Below are positions 1 to 13,409 of a stretch of DNA of 64,000 nucleotides, piece after piece. The notes under the pieces were generated by a model. The model was not told where the DNA came from. It searched no databases and was given only the letters and a program-made list of their open reading frames with translations. The DNA is from Gavia stellata (taxonomy: Eukaryota > Chordata > Aves > Gaviiformes > Gaviidae), in NCBI RefSeq assembly GCF_030936135.1, contig NC_082603.1, positions 36,684,329 to 36,748,328 on the forward strand, read 5' to 3'. Each line of letters begins with the position of its first letter. The first letter of the stretch is position 1. Made by a program: the position numbers and the translations under genes.

Positions 1-3000
1 CCCAAAATTATCAGACAAGAATTGAGACACTCCATCCTGCAAAAAGGCTTCCCCATTTTTTGCTAGGCAGACATTTTTAACCAAGGCTGTGGCGTTTACA
101 GTGCCCTTGGAGCTCGTGTGTAGAGTTATACTTCTTTACCCAGTTGTACAGAGAGAGGTCTGAATTTCTGTGTGTAGTAATTCTATAGGTGATACAGAAT
201 GATAAAGTGGATGTAAACCAAAACCATTCTGAGTCACATAATGTAGGCTAAACAATGCCTGGCTGTGGACATAACCAAAAGATATAAAGGGAAGCCAGCA
301 GAGTCCTAAACAGAGAAAACGCTCCTGAGGTATACCCTTCAAAAATTTTCAAGATGAACGATACAGCTGTGCAATGAATGTTTAAAAGTAAAATCAGGGG
401 GAAAGGAAAAGACTCGAGAACAAAGTGGTGTTTGGCTATAGTTCTCTGTACCCAGATGCCACACAACTTGGTTTTCATAATTGCTGGAAAACCACTCCCT
501 TAAGAGGGGTGTTGTTTGATTTTGTGGGAAAGTTTATAAGATATTGAACAGTTATGTATACAAACACAGAATAGACAGCACATATCAGGCTTACTTAGCT
601 GCTTTCAATTTCAACCCTCATTCACCATGCTTAATTCAGCATTCACAGAGCATGGTTAGGACAATTTGTTGCCACCAAACGAGCTAGTACACATTGAGGC
701 TTGTCTGACTCCAAGGTCCTACAGGACTGAGCAGCGCTGGGATTACCCAGGCTGCACACATGACAAACCAGTCTGTGGGTGGCAAATTCCGACATCTCCC
801 CATCGCTCGTGCTGCTGAACCCCTCTGCCTGGATACAGAAGGACCAGCAGATTGCTGCTGCACCCTGGAGCGGCAAAGCCCAGAGTGTTTTACAGCCAGA
901 GGAGCACTGCTCTGCCTGCTGTAAAAAATACATGAGCAAGGTCATATGTAGTCATTCTTGGAGGAGTTAGATCTGACTGTTTTATGAACAATCCCATACA
1001 CCCTTTTTCTTTCAAAAAGGCCAAACGCCTGGTCTAGTCTCACAAGCCTGCCATGAGGCAGCTCATCTCCATCGGACAAGATACTCAGGGTGTTCAGGCA
1101 CAGGGACCACACGTAACTGGATCCCCGCAATCCGCCAACCCACGGGCAGACACCAGGGACCCAGGCCAGCCCCTGGACCCAGCCATGCTGCACAGCAGCA
1201 GCCCTTGCCCAAACGTGCCGCCAAGCTGCGGCGTGCTCCCCAGGCGTGTGCTGCACAAGAGCGCTGAGTACAGAGATGGCCTCGCACCCTGCACCCGCCC
1301 TGTGCCCAGCTCTGCCCAGCACTCAGGGTCCAGGCCAGGACCAGGAAGAGGAGGCTGGTGGTGGTGGGCAGCAGGAGGACAAGCGCCAGGACCCCCCTCA
1401 GCCAGGTTTGGGCACTAGCTGGTGAGCAGGAAATCAGTGGGAACAACCATGAGAGCCTCAGTCTGGCACTTTGCTAAGATGTTCATTTATTACCACTGGA
1501 GTGACCCTTCTTTTCCAATATGTTTTCCTTTCTTTAAACATCTTTGAAGTTAAGCATCGCCTGAGAAATAATTGCACTGCATCCCTTCAGCCTTCTCAGT
1601 TTGCAGATCCGCACCCCTCCTCGGTGGGCCACAGGCCAGCCCCGGCCCCCCAGGGCTGGGCAGGAGGGATGCTGGGGACCCCCTGCGAGCTCCCCCCCCC
1701 AGGCTCCCACAGAGCAGGCCCCCCACATGCATCCATAGCACCCAGCTGTAATAACCACGGCAGCATCCGCAGCCTCCAAGCACACAGGACAGGGGGCCAC
1801 AGTGCTGAAATTGCAGCGAGCTGGTAGGTGGAGGTGAGGGAAACTTCAAAGGGTCAAGTCCAGACAATACTTTCCTGTCTCGGGGAGTCACACACAGACC
1901 AGGAGAGGAGAGCAGGGGGAGGCCTGTCAACCTTCATTGGCCACAGGTAATGGTACAGGGTAATTTCTTCTGATAATGTCACCGGAAGAGGAAATCCTGC
2001 AGACTAAACTCATTAAGGTCTGAGGGGCTCTTTCTGCAGGAAGGAGGACCGTAGGCTGAGCTTGTCTGAGTGGGGGAGCATCTTTCATGGCACACAGATT
2101 GAAAGCTCTCGGGGATTCTTTCTTTGATATATGTTAGTTCTTAAAGCCTGACTTCTCACTTTCGAGTCAAAACTTGAAAAGTCCTTCCAAAAAGCACACC
2201 ACCACCACCACCCCCCCCCCAAAAAAAAAAAAGGAGGGGGAGGTGGCAGATTGATGCTCAAGAGCCAGTAATTTGGAGGCATTTGAACAACTTTCCTTTG
2301 TTGGCACTCTCGTATCAAGCAAGCCAATAAATAAGACATTACATTTCCGTAAGTGCTTGTTCCAGAGGCTGTTAAATGTAATGCAGATATTTCCATTGGC
2401 TTTGGATCAAGACCAATAATGCCTTGAAGCTGAGTCTTTGCAAGTACTCTATGGGCAGTGGTGGAATAGTCTTCAACAGCTCTTCAAAGGGCGGCATCGT
2501 TTGCCAAAAATAAACACCGTTATTCAGGCAAGGCACCTGAGGTATATGCAGATTTAGCACCCAGCTCTCCCCTCTTTCATGTATCTGCAGGTCTGGGGCA
2601 AGTCCCTTGTGGCACAGGCAGGAGGGAGCACCATGACATGGGGCTGCCCATCGGATGAGCCGCCCATGCTCCCCGGGCACCAGTGGCGTTGCCAGCCCTG
2701 CCAGCCCTGCAACCACCAGCTGCTTCTACCCTGATAAACCACGCACACCACAGTGTTCAACAGTTTGTCCCACACATGCTCTCTGACTTCTAGGCTGCTG
2801 CTGATGCAGTTGCTTTTCTGCACATTGGTAACAGAGTTGGAGAAAATGTGCGAGTTCCTCCTCTTCTGAGCCCATAGCACAGCAGCAAAGCTTAGCCTAC
2901 TCAACTCGATAGAAAAACACCCTTGATTTCAGAAACAATGCACCCTGATCCCTGATATTTTATAGGAAAATATTTTGACGGTACAACAGCTGAAATTAGA

Positions 3001-4480
3001 TAAAGCTAGGATGACTGGCATTTAATCTGCTAATCCTTCCAGAAGCAGTTAGCTTGAAAATATACGATAATTTTTTTTAAGTGCATGTCTCCACTTTGAC
3101 AGTGCGGGTGGTAGCCCAGCTGGCATGCAGCTCTGACCTGGCCTTCTGCCAAGGCGGCGATTTACTGGGGACAGCATCTTGGCCACAGCTCCTCTCCTGC
3201 ATCAGCAAAGCCATCCCACGCCTTCCTCCACATCACGGCTGGATCCCACCCATGTTTAGAGAAAGATTCATACATGGAACTTGACACAGGCAAAATTCAA
3301 CTAACTGGTTAAAGAAATTGGGCCTCGTCTCGAAACAAAAACTGATTATGACTTTACACCAGCACCAGTCAGAAAATTTCTGATGGACACATGTACCTCA
3401 GAAAACACCAGCTTGTCAGAAGTGAAACAATCCGGGGGAAATTATGTCACTTTTGAGGAACGTTAGTTTTAAAATAAAGATGAAGAGAAAGCATTTCCAG
3501 TAAAACAAGGCATTATATTTCTACCTTTTTTTTTTTCAGGTTTTGAAATTAATGTTGTCCAATAAACTGTAAAATGGAAGATCAACATTTCAATAAATTG
3601 TTTTGATTTTGTTAATCGGACTGTTCACTTATTATTTTTTTTTAGAATTTGAGATCACAGGAAATATAGAAGAAAAAAAATAATCTGTTCCAGAACAAAA
3701 GGCTGAAATCATAAACTTCACTACAAAATTGAAAGTTCTGTACCTGCATTGCTGCACTTTGAAGCATTTACCTACATTTATGGACTATACTCTTTCACTC
3801 CGCATATCTGAAATGTCAGTGCACCATTCCTTTGCAGACAAACATATGTATTTATTTCATCTGTGTACATGCATACTTCCATGAGAAACTTAAAATCTGC
3901 ACAGAGAAGACCAGTCTTGTGGTCATTATTCAGACTGAAGGCAGTGGGCACTTTGACAGAGTAATGATCACAGGATTGTTACATGGACAGTGCTGCAATT
4001 TGATTTTTAAACACAGAACTTCTACACTTGTCATGACGAAATATGCTAGTAGCTTTTGCATCCAAAAGTGTAAGTAACGCATTATATGAACTAAACCACT
4101 TGTCTAAGGTGGCCTTTCTTAGAAATTAAAGACAAAATTAAGAGGAGTATGAACTACCTGAAAATGCAGTAAATTGAATCACTGTGACTCCAGTCTGGGA
4201 GGGATGATTTAACTCAAAACTGGTCTGCTGTGTGCAGAGTAAGTCAAAAAGCCTCAAAATATCCCAGAGGCTTAGTTCCGCCTAGCCAAGTAAAACAGGC
4301 ATCATTTCTCTGCAAAACAGGTATACACATACACACTGTAAAAGCAGCATGTATACAGATCCATACTGCAGTATTACACAGCCCGTTTTTCTTTGTGAAA
4401 GGAGCCAGTCCATCCATGGGCCACCCTCTGGCTCTCTGCTGCCTTACACACACGAGTAGCCCAGGAAAAAATAGCGTGCA
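1..4480. other. Upstream intergenic DNA, no gene recognised
   Basis: Mixed-composition DNA without a recognisable coding exon. A C10/A12 simple tract lies at about 2,211-2,232. Two AATAAA hexamers (3561-3566 and 3592-3597) are followed by T/G-rich DNA, which could mark the end of an unseen + strand transcript. Confidence 0.5.
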
Positions 4481-4660
4481 AGCATGTGGTGCTTGTGCCC
4501 CGCCACGAGAGTCAGCACCCCCAGCTCCAGCCACCCCCAGAACCCCTCCCCGGCCGCCCCGGCTCCGGCGGCCAGGAGCGGCCGCCCAGCATGCCTCCCC
4601 GCAAGCAGAGGCGCTGGGCTCGCCGGCACGCAGGCAGGGCAGCGTGCAGCACCTCTGAAA
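4481..4660. other. Isolated GC-rich patch
   Basis: About 180 bp of CpG-containing, GC-rich DNA sits in otherwise AT-rich flanks. The open frames here are not recognisable proteins. It may be a small orphan CpG island. Confidence 0.4.
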
Positions 4661-7600
4661 ATCCGACTGCAACGTGTCTTGGGTATTAGAGCACATTTTC
4701 CATGCAAAACTCTGGAACTGGATATTGTGCTAAACCTCCCATCACCATATACCCACATATGAGGCAAGTGACTGAGACGGCAGAAACCGCCATTGGAAGC
4801 ACTGCGAGCTATCTCGGCAGGGACCTGTTAGTTCAGATAATGTCCTGTGCCCATGGCAGTGGGCCCAGGCCTGTCCCTGTCAAAGTTAATAGATTCATTG
4901 TCCTCACCCTGAGCAGGGTAAGCCTAATGTCAGGCTGGCCGAGGCCTAAATTACATTTTTTCAGATGCACGTTGCAGATTGTGGAACTCGTACGTGAGGC
5001 ACAGAGACACTGCTGCTGGAATCCACGGTTTCAGATCGCAGGGCAGAGCACTGAATAGGCAGTGGAAAACTGACTATGAAACCTACTCTTAGATGCATGT
5101 GTGTTTACATGATTTATCCCTGGGACTGTTTATTAGTATTGCGAACTGTACCCATACAACCTTGAAATAACCCCTTCCTCCAGTATCCCATTTGCAGAGG
5201 AAAATCTTACACCCCTTAACTGGATCCATTACTCTTCCAATGCTTCCCTAAAATAACTGGTTTGATCTGGGAATTTAAATAGAAGGAAGCATATATATGC
5301 GGGCCAGAACATATTTAAAGCATTGCTTCTGTTCATCACTGAGCTCGTCTAATTCTGTTTCCTTCTTCATTCCTGATCGTGATCTTTAAAGCACTTTGCA
5401 TCAGATCCACAAGCTTGTGCTTTTGCCTGGATATTACCTCACATCTAAAACTATAGAAAGAAGGTCGTGAACAGACAAATCCTGCAAGAATATGGCCCAT
5501 GGGCTCTCAGCGTAGGAGGACAGTGCTTCAGGTGATCCTGGAAAAGACAAGACCTCTTCTCTCCGCTGGACCAAGCTGAATGGAGCCTCCTTCCACGTCT
5601 TAATGTGTACCTTGCTAAAGACTGACACAAACCCTAATGAATACACTTTGTGGGAGCATCTGATCTCAACTGATCTTCAAAACTATGAACTTTCTGTTGC
5701 CAGTGTGTAACTGTTCTCCGAAAGCGAGGCAGAAGGAATCACCTGCCTCATCCCCTGTGACAAAATGAGAGATGTTGTGGTCAGTGAAACTGTGAAGATG
5801 CACTTGCAGAGCAGGCTGCCCTACGTTAACTGGTCCTATTACCAAAATGCAACTGGTGCTTACACAGAGTGGATAAAAACAAGTCCATTTGCCAAATCAA
5901 ACTGGTGAAAATATACTTGGTTCTAATTTTCACTTATAGTAAAAACAGTCTACTTATCATAGCATCTCTACAAACCCTGAAAGATAGCAGAGCTAGAAAG
6001 AAGGGATGCTCCTGTTGCACTGAGCAGAACTACTTTAGTGATATGAACTGCAGAAAAAGCAGGATCCAGGAATATATGTGACGTTATTTCTTAAGACTGA
6101 TCCTGAGAATAAATTCTATTTCTCCTCCATACCTATTTTAAAACATTTTTTTTTTCTACTCAAATAAAAATATTATCGTATTTGAGGCCTTAAGCATATA
6201 ATTAGTAACAACAACAAATTAAAATTAATTAATCCCATTCTGATTTATTTTGCTTGCAGTATTAAATAAGAAGTACACAAAACACAATTAAGTCAATTTA
6301 AGTCCTCTCTTTAAATCCTAATCATGAATTGTTACATCTAGATAAAAACAAAAGAAAACAAAGCTTTTTATTTGGTGTGAGCTGAGAGAGGTATAGAGCA
6401 CACAGTCCCCACTGACCCCAAGGTAAATACTTTCACTGCCTCTTAGGATTTCTGGTTAGGAACTTGCTCAGCAATATCAGGACTGTGCACAGATGATTAC
6501 ATGGGATCTGCTATTTAGAATAATTAGTGCAAGGAAACTTTAACTACAATGTACAATATACAGAAAGACATTAGGCTAAGGATGAGGAAGGTCTGACGCT
6601 TGTTTAAAAGAAGAAACATAGAAACGCTTTGCTGACCTGTGCTGACATCTCCCTCTTGTTTGGTACTGACACTTCTGCAGGGCACCTCACTCCAGGGCAG
6701 CCTGCTTTGTTCATTTTTAAGCACCCACATAGAACCCAGACTTACCTCTCCACCTAAGGCATTGCACGTGCCCAGGGAACAATCAGACACACGGCCCACA
6801 GCCCCCATTTGAGGAGGGTCTCAAAACACTCACTCAGGAGACACCAGCAAAAGGCAAACAGGAGTACTGTGTGTGCAGAGCAGTGGTGGTGCAGCAAGGC
6901 TGGGCTGCTGGTGTTGAGTACAGCGCTGCAGTGAGGGGTGCCTATCGGCGAAGAGCTGAAGCTTGCCGCTGTACCAGAGGGCACTGCAGCTGTGCGGGAA
7001 GGACAGGACTGCGGTGCGAGCAGCCATGCAGAGGAGGTACGCGCACCCCCACTGCAACGGTCACGCCTGAGCTGCAGGTGATGTGACAGCACCAGATGGC
7101 TGACCCTCGGCATAGGTCTTCCCAGCACACGCGATATCACGTGCACGTGACAACTAGAGGTCGGCAGGCTATTAATCCTTGTTAGGTCTTCCAAATTAGC
7201 CCACCTCTGGACACACAGAGGACACTGTAGCTACTTGCCCACTGATGTACACAAGTCCCACCTATGCCTGTTGCCAGAGTCATGGGGTAAGTCCTGGCCT
7301 AGAAGTCATAACCCTACCACAAAGCAGAAAAGAAACGGAGCATGAAGCAGAGGAGTTGTTGGATGGTCCAGCTGCTCTCCCACCACCTTGGGTCTCTCCT
7401 CTCATCTCACTTTTCTCCAAGTGGTGCCCAGACTTCTCCCCTGCATGGATGGACAAGCCTCTCACCCTGAGCAAGCACACAGGAGCCCACACTGCAGGGC
7501 TGCTCCCGGAGCCTGACGAGAGCTGCAGCTGCATGCAGCACACGTGAGAAGTCCAAGAAAGGGGATCTGCCACATAGCTGCTGATCTTCAGCCAGCCTGG

Positions 7601-10600
7601 TAGCTGAGCACCAGAGAGCAAATGTTGTTCCACTGGGATGCACCAGAGATGCAGCCAACATTAACCTCAAATTCTTCAGATGGCCAACAACAGCATAAAT
7701 GAAGAAACATTGCAGGGAGAGCTCTTAACTATGCACAGGGCAGCAGGCAGCGAGGAAGGTACCTTGTCTGTCAGTTTGGCAAGCCTGTTGGTGAACTCTG
7801 TGTCCACTCAAGAAGCATTGCCATAGACCAGACCAGTCACCATCTTACTGCAGGGATGAGTCCTAGCTAAGTACCTCTGTCTGTTCCAGAAGACTTATTT
7901 GTGGTTAGACAGGCACTGCACATTTGACCATTTCATGTATCTGCTGCACCAGTCATCATTCTAAACTGACTTTCACTATTCATTCATTATGGGAAGGAGT
8001 CCTTCACTATAACAACACTTTCTTTGGTCTTTAGATGTAATAGCTGTCTGGTCAGACTTCATTCTTCTTGTATACGCCATCTAGTCATACGTATCATAGC
8101 TGAATAGTACATTCATAGCTTCTAGCACTGAATAGAATCCATATGTTTTCCTCTTGTCCCTCTGCAGAGATTTAGCTGTTGGAGATACTTGCTATGAGAT
8201 CCTGCATATCCCATTTAACACCAACATTCAGACATAAAACAGCATCGAACATCCTGGACTGTTCCTCCGTGAGAACGTGGGGTATGATCAGCCACCAGCA
8301 TGAAAATCCCCCCAAAACACTGGCATGATCTGCAGATACATCAATTGGAATGCAGCAAAGACAGGACAAATGTAATTTCCATTTCTGAACTCTCTATGAT
8401 TTTTTCTTACAAGAAAATGCAGGTTCCCAGAATAACAGTGAAAAGTAGACACGGAAATATAGCAAAAATCACTGCAGAGTATAAACAATAAAACAAGACA
8501 GAGAGGGGTCGTGTCTCCCACTCTGCAGCCGTGTAGGAGGCAAAACCAAACAGACCTTAATGACAGCGCAGCTACCGCTGTGATGGGCACAAGGCAGGCA
8601 GGCTTTCAGGGAGTCATCTTTCCACTTGCCAAAATCATGGACTCCTGCCCAACTGGGCTGCACATACTGGGAGCCCTTCAGTGGTTTGGAGCAGGGCAAT
8701 ATGAAGTCTGCAGTTTCGTGGCCCTCTGGCATGGTGTGCTGAGCACAGGCCCATTGGATTCTTCATTTTGTAAACCTGCCTCTCGATGCCATCAGGGGCT
8801 GGTTGCTGACAATCTAAATGTTTGGGTATTTATAACACAGGAGTAAAATAGCATCAATATTATAGTCTGTATAACCCTGATGGCAAGTCAGTGCTCCATT
8901 GAATTCTAAGTCTTCTTTCATCCCATTAGACTCTCTCTCCCCGAGAATTAGATAAATATTTTTTCTCCTGTTCAAGCATCCTCATTCAGATAGTACTAAG
9001 GAACAGCAAAACATTAGATGGTGAAGTGCTGCTTTTCGTAAAGGTTTTTCTAGGTAACCATCCAGAGCTGACTCATTTTTGAATGTTTGTTTGCACAGAT
9101 TAAAAGAAAGAGTTGCCTTAAAAATCTCCAGTGATTCCCTCTGTCACTCTCTTCTCCTTGCAATCCCAAGCTGAAGCAATGAACAGAAGATTATCATTAG
9201 ATCACCAGTAAAAAAATTAATCTTCTGTCAGACTTTTGCTGTGGAGTATAAAGAGTATTGAGAGTATCATACAGAGAGTACAACAGCTCTTGGGGCCCGC
9301 AAAGGGGACAAGCAGTTTTGTGTAGAGCAGCGAGGTGAACAAGACTTCTCCTATATGTGCAACCAGTACATTTCAGCTGTTTAATGTCTTGTTTAAGTAA
9401 TCAATCTCTTCTGTTACTTTTTTCTTTTTTTTTTTTTTTTACTAAACCCTTCTTTGCTGCCCTTCAAAAGCAGAGACACAATAGCCAGGGGTGCTGCTGA
9501 CCACAGGACGAATAGGACTGGATCCAGATCCCCAACAGTTACAGCCAAGGTACAATGCTTTTTCCTAAAGCCGCAGAGTGCTCACAGGTCAAAGATGCAT
9601 TTTAAATCCTGACCAGTGTGCTTTCATGTGTGAACAGATTAGTTAATCTCAGAAAACTGCTTGGAACAAGCAGGTAGATGAAAGGAGTTGCGTTAAACTG
9701 ACAAGACATTTCCCCTATCTCATCCCCTGCCCAGAAGTACTGGACGGTTTTCAAGCACTAAACTCAACAGAAGTAGACATCATGCTCTCTAGGCACTTCA
9801 TTCTCCTCTAGAGCAACATCACTCTGGCACCAGGTAAAATTTCCCCACTTAGTTCTATGAGTGTCAGTCAAGAATTAATGTAGCCATATCAGTGTAAAAA
9901 TTATAAACACGAAGAGGAGTAAGATTCCTTATTTCTGCTTAAAACACTACACTGAACACCTGCAGCCTCTGCACTTTCAAAAGCAATGTATTTTATTTCA
10001 GAGAATTACAGTAGCGCTTTGTAGACACCAGTCACAAAATTGTAAATCTTGATTCCCTACTTGCAGACACATGCAAGTATTTTGGCGATTGTAACCGGTG
10101 GGCAGCAAACCGGGATCTTGTTTCTGGAGGCTCGCTGTGGTTTTCAGGTCTGGTATGAATGAATCACCTTTTTTCATGAGCTCCCTTCCCAACTTGTCCA
10201 CTTAGTAAACAAAACATCTCTAGCTAGGTACTCCCAAATGTGCTCAGTTTTTACCGGACATTTTCATTTTAATACACATGCTGAACATTGTATCGACATG
10301 CAAAGTCATAAATTAGCTGGGAAAGGCTTTGCGAGCTTACGTCTTGAAACAGAGTGAATCTGCCCTTCAATTCACATCACAAAGAACAGTCTTTCATACC
10401 AATATGCCAAAAGAAAGTCCCGCCACTGAGTGTGCAATGAGGTACTCATTGTGACGTGCTCTTAGAAGTGTCACTACCTTAACCACATGGCAAACAAAGT
10501 CATTCATATCTCTGCGTAACAGCCAAAACGTTCAACAGCGACTAGCGGTTAGGGAGACAGAAGGATGGAAGTGACAGAGGTAGTACACCTCCTCGATTCC

Positions 10601-10890
10601 TGATTTTCAGCAGGCTAAGCACTACTTGAGGAGAGCACTGCTTGAGTCCCCTGAACATGTCTGCAGCTGAGCTCTGAAAAACTGAAATCCAGCCACTTAG
10701 AAATCCCTGCATGAATTTCAAGCAAAAGCCCGTTTCCAAGGCTATGGCGTGCTCAGTGCATGGCATCAGTACGAGGAGCCAGGACTGAGGACCACATCAC
10801 GCACTCTGCTTACCAGAGCGTGGCCTTGGACATCGGAAAGAGGCGGGATTTGATCCCAAGGCAGCGAATATGCTTTTCCTCTGAAAAGCG
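4661..10890. other. Upstream intergenic DNA, no gene recognised
   Basis: No coding exon, RNA gene or interspersed repeat could be recognised. An AT-rich homeodomain-site-like block lies at 6,140-6,300, and a T-rich run is at about 9,420-9,440. The 12-bp palindrome GCATATATATGC occurs near 5,289-5,300. Confidence 0.5.
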
Positions 10891-10899
10891 TCTGCCCTG

Positions 10900-12310
10900 C
10901 TGCGGGGGAGGGGAGTTTCATTCGACAAAAGCGGTGGCTGCTACGCCTGCCCCGAGCCGTGCTGGGCGCTCAGAGGCATGGCTCGGAGGAGGGGGTCCCC
11001 GAGAAGGCGAAGGCAGCCGCGCGCTCGGCAGGTCCGCTCCTGCGAGGAGCCCCGCTGGCCGGTGGTGCTGGCCCCGCCTGCCGCCTGTCATTTGCCTTGG
11101 CCGCCGGTAACCCGCCTCTCTCCGGGGGGCCGTTACCAGTGGGGCGAGAGGCGAGCCGTCCGCCGGTGGACGGTGCGCGGGACCCCGCCGGGCGGCCCTC
11201 GCCGGAACCGGCTGCAGCCCCGCGCCTGTCGCCCCGGACCCGCGGCTGCCCGGCCCGGCGGGGGCCGTCCCCCAGCGCAGCCCCCAGCGCCGGGGCCGTC
11301 CCTGCGGTGGCCGCAGCGGCGGCTGGCGGAGCCGCCCGTCGAGCCGCGGCGGGTGCCGGCGCGGCCGGGTCGGACGGAGGCCCCGTCCCGGGCCCGCAGC
11401 CCGCGGCGGCCCTGGCCGGCGGAGGAGCCCCGGAAGGCCCGCCCCGCCCGGTGCCGCTGGCCGGTCGCTCGCTCTCGGGCGGTCGTTGAGTCCCGCCTCA
11501 GCCGTCTCCTCTCCGCGTGTCTTTCTCTGCCGCCTCCCTCCTTCCAGCGCCGCTTCCCCGGCGGCACCGGCGGCCACGGCGGCCGGAGCGGGGCTGGCCT
11601 CTGCCGCTCGTCCCGCCCGCGGTCACGGGCCGGCCGGCAGCCCGAGGGCGTCCCGGGGCGGCCTGAGGGACCGGGGGGAGTGCGAACCCGGCGCGGGAGG
11701 AGCGGCACGCCGGGAGGGAGGCAGTGCGGGGCCGTGCGGGGCAGTGCGGGTCGGCTGACGGTGCCCGGCGGACTGCAGGGCGCGGAGGACGCGCGCAGCA
11801 CCGTGGCCACGCCGACCGCGCCCCCCCCGGGGCGGGCCTCGGGCCCCACCAGAAGTGGGGCCCGGGCGAAACAGGCTCCTCGCGGGGAGCCGGGAGGGTT
11901 TAGGGTTTCCACAACGCCTGCCCGGGGTCCCGGCGCAGACCGCCCTCCCGGGCCTCGCCGCCACTGCGAAGAGCCGCCGGTGCGCCCGGCCGTCGGTGGC
12001 ACGCCGACCCCTACCCCAGCCGGGCTCACCCCGGTGGCCACGGCCGCCGGCGGGCCCGGCCCCAGCGGAGCGGGGATGGGAGCAGCCGGGCAGCCTGCGG
12101 GGGGGGGGGGCAGAGACCGCCCCCCCGCGGGGCCCCTCGGATGCGTCGCCAAAGCCCGTCCAGGGCGGGGGGTCCCGCTGTACGCCCCCCGCAGGGGTGC
12201 GCGGGGAAGAAAGCGTCCCTGTCCGCGGCGGCGGCGGCCCAAGGAGCCGAAAATCTTGGGAGCTGCTGCGGCTCCGGCGGGCCCCCTCCTCCCCCGGCAC
12301 ACGCGTTTCC
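10900..12310. promoter_or_regulatory. Distal CpG island A upstream of LHX8
   Basis: About 1.4 kb of extremely GC-rich, CpG-dense DNA starts abruptly at 10,900 and ends at about 12,310, 6 kb upstream of the LHX8 start. Long open frames on both strands are a by-product of stop-poor GC sequence and show no recognisable protein. It could be an alternative LHX8 promoter or a Polycomb-type island. Confidence 0.7.
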
Positions 12311-12319
12311 ATTTGACGG

Positions 12320-12790
12320 CCCAGCTCTCCTGCCAGGGTAGTGTTTATTCATCGCGTAAACAGAAGTGAAAGGAATTAAGCGGGCAGATATGATAGCTCA
12401 GGGGAACCTTTCAGGCCCTTCAGCACGGAGTTACCGTGCTCACAGAAAACAGGACATCCTTACAACTGAAAACGTGCAGCGAGCTTTGTAGCCATGTATT
12501 TATAAACAACCCACGATGGTTTCCATTTTGGTTTTGCCCTCCAGTGCGTGAAGGGCAAAATGCTCTTTTACATAATTTGATCGCTGCTTTAATTTCCGCT
12601 GTCCCCAGCGCTTTCCCTAACTGAACGACAGCGTGGCACAATTAGCGCTGATGCTTAAAAGTCAACTTCTAGAGAAAGTGTTCACCGCCGTTTCAGGGCA
12701 ACGCGTAATTTGAACACGCACGGTTTCATCCAGATAGCCTGTTCGTAGTGCAGGGACAAGAGGTGAAATAAGTAGATGTAAGTAAATGAA
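12320..12790. promoter_or_regulatory. Candidate conserved regulatory block between islands
   Basis: This is a complex, non-repetitive, moderate-GC block sharply bounded by island A. It carries clustered homeodomain and forkhead core sites: a combined TTTATAAACAA at 12499-12509, CAATTAG at 12639-12645, TAATT at 12706-12710 and TAAT at 12573-12576. No ORF is plausible. The enhancer role is inference only. Confidence 0.35.
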
Positions 12791-12946
12791 GCAAAATTAC
12801 TGCAGTTACACACTGGGGTGCCGAAATCACTCCCTGCACTTCCTCCCGCAGTGCCAGGGCCAGTGCTCTAAAAAGATGCAGGGCTGCGTCCCACTAACTC
12901 CCTTCTTGCCCTCTGCCTCCCCGTCCCAGCCCCCAGCTTTTTTACT

Positions 12947-12962
12947 GGGGGGGGGGGGGGGG
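12947..12962 (+). repeat. G16 homopolymer
   Basis: Sixteen consecutive G between CpG islands A and B. It can form a G-quadruplex and is prone to sequencing error. Confidence 0.9.
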
Positions 12963-13409
12963 CAAATTGCATCAAGTTCTGGATGTTGGTGGGGGAACCA
13001 CTGGCTCAGGAATCCGATTAGGAAATAGAAACTTTTCCCTTTGACTGATCTGGTCACTCACAATTAAGCAACACAGAGCCCCACGCTGGAACAGCCATGA
13101 ACAAAAGCCACATGCGTGCAGCTCTGGAAGATCCTGGACCCACAAAGCGGAGACAGCCAGCCCGGCCCAAGAAAAGTGCATTGCACTGGTTTGGACAACA
13201 AGTCACTGGTAAGAGACCGGGTTCGTTTACTTCTCGTTAAACCAGCCCAGAGCCAAGAATTCAGGGCTAAGTCCAAACCCGGCAGCTTTCACCAGTGGCT
13301 GGAGCCAGTGGGGGTGCAAACTGACAGAGTAAGCCCGAGAGCTCTGTCGTGACTTCCTTGCCCGTCTTCCGCAGCCCACGGAGGCCCCACAGCCCCGGAC
13401 GCTGCGGTC

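Noticed and set aside
4230-4696. Two 140-150 codon frames on opposite strands
   Set aside because: Both cross the isolated GC patch and have no recognisable domain.
11133-12302. 389-codon minus-strand frame in the same island
   Set aside because: A compositional shadow of the same GC-rich DNA with no recognisable protein features.
10978-12369. 463-codon open frame in CpG island A
   Set aside because: Low-complexity Arg/Pro/Gly translation. Equally long frames occur on the opposite strand, no domain is visible, and GC-rich DNA has few stops.
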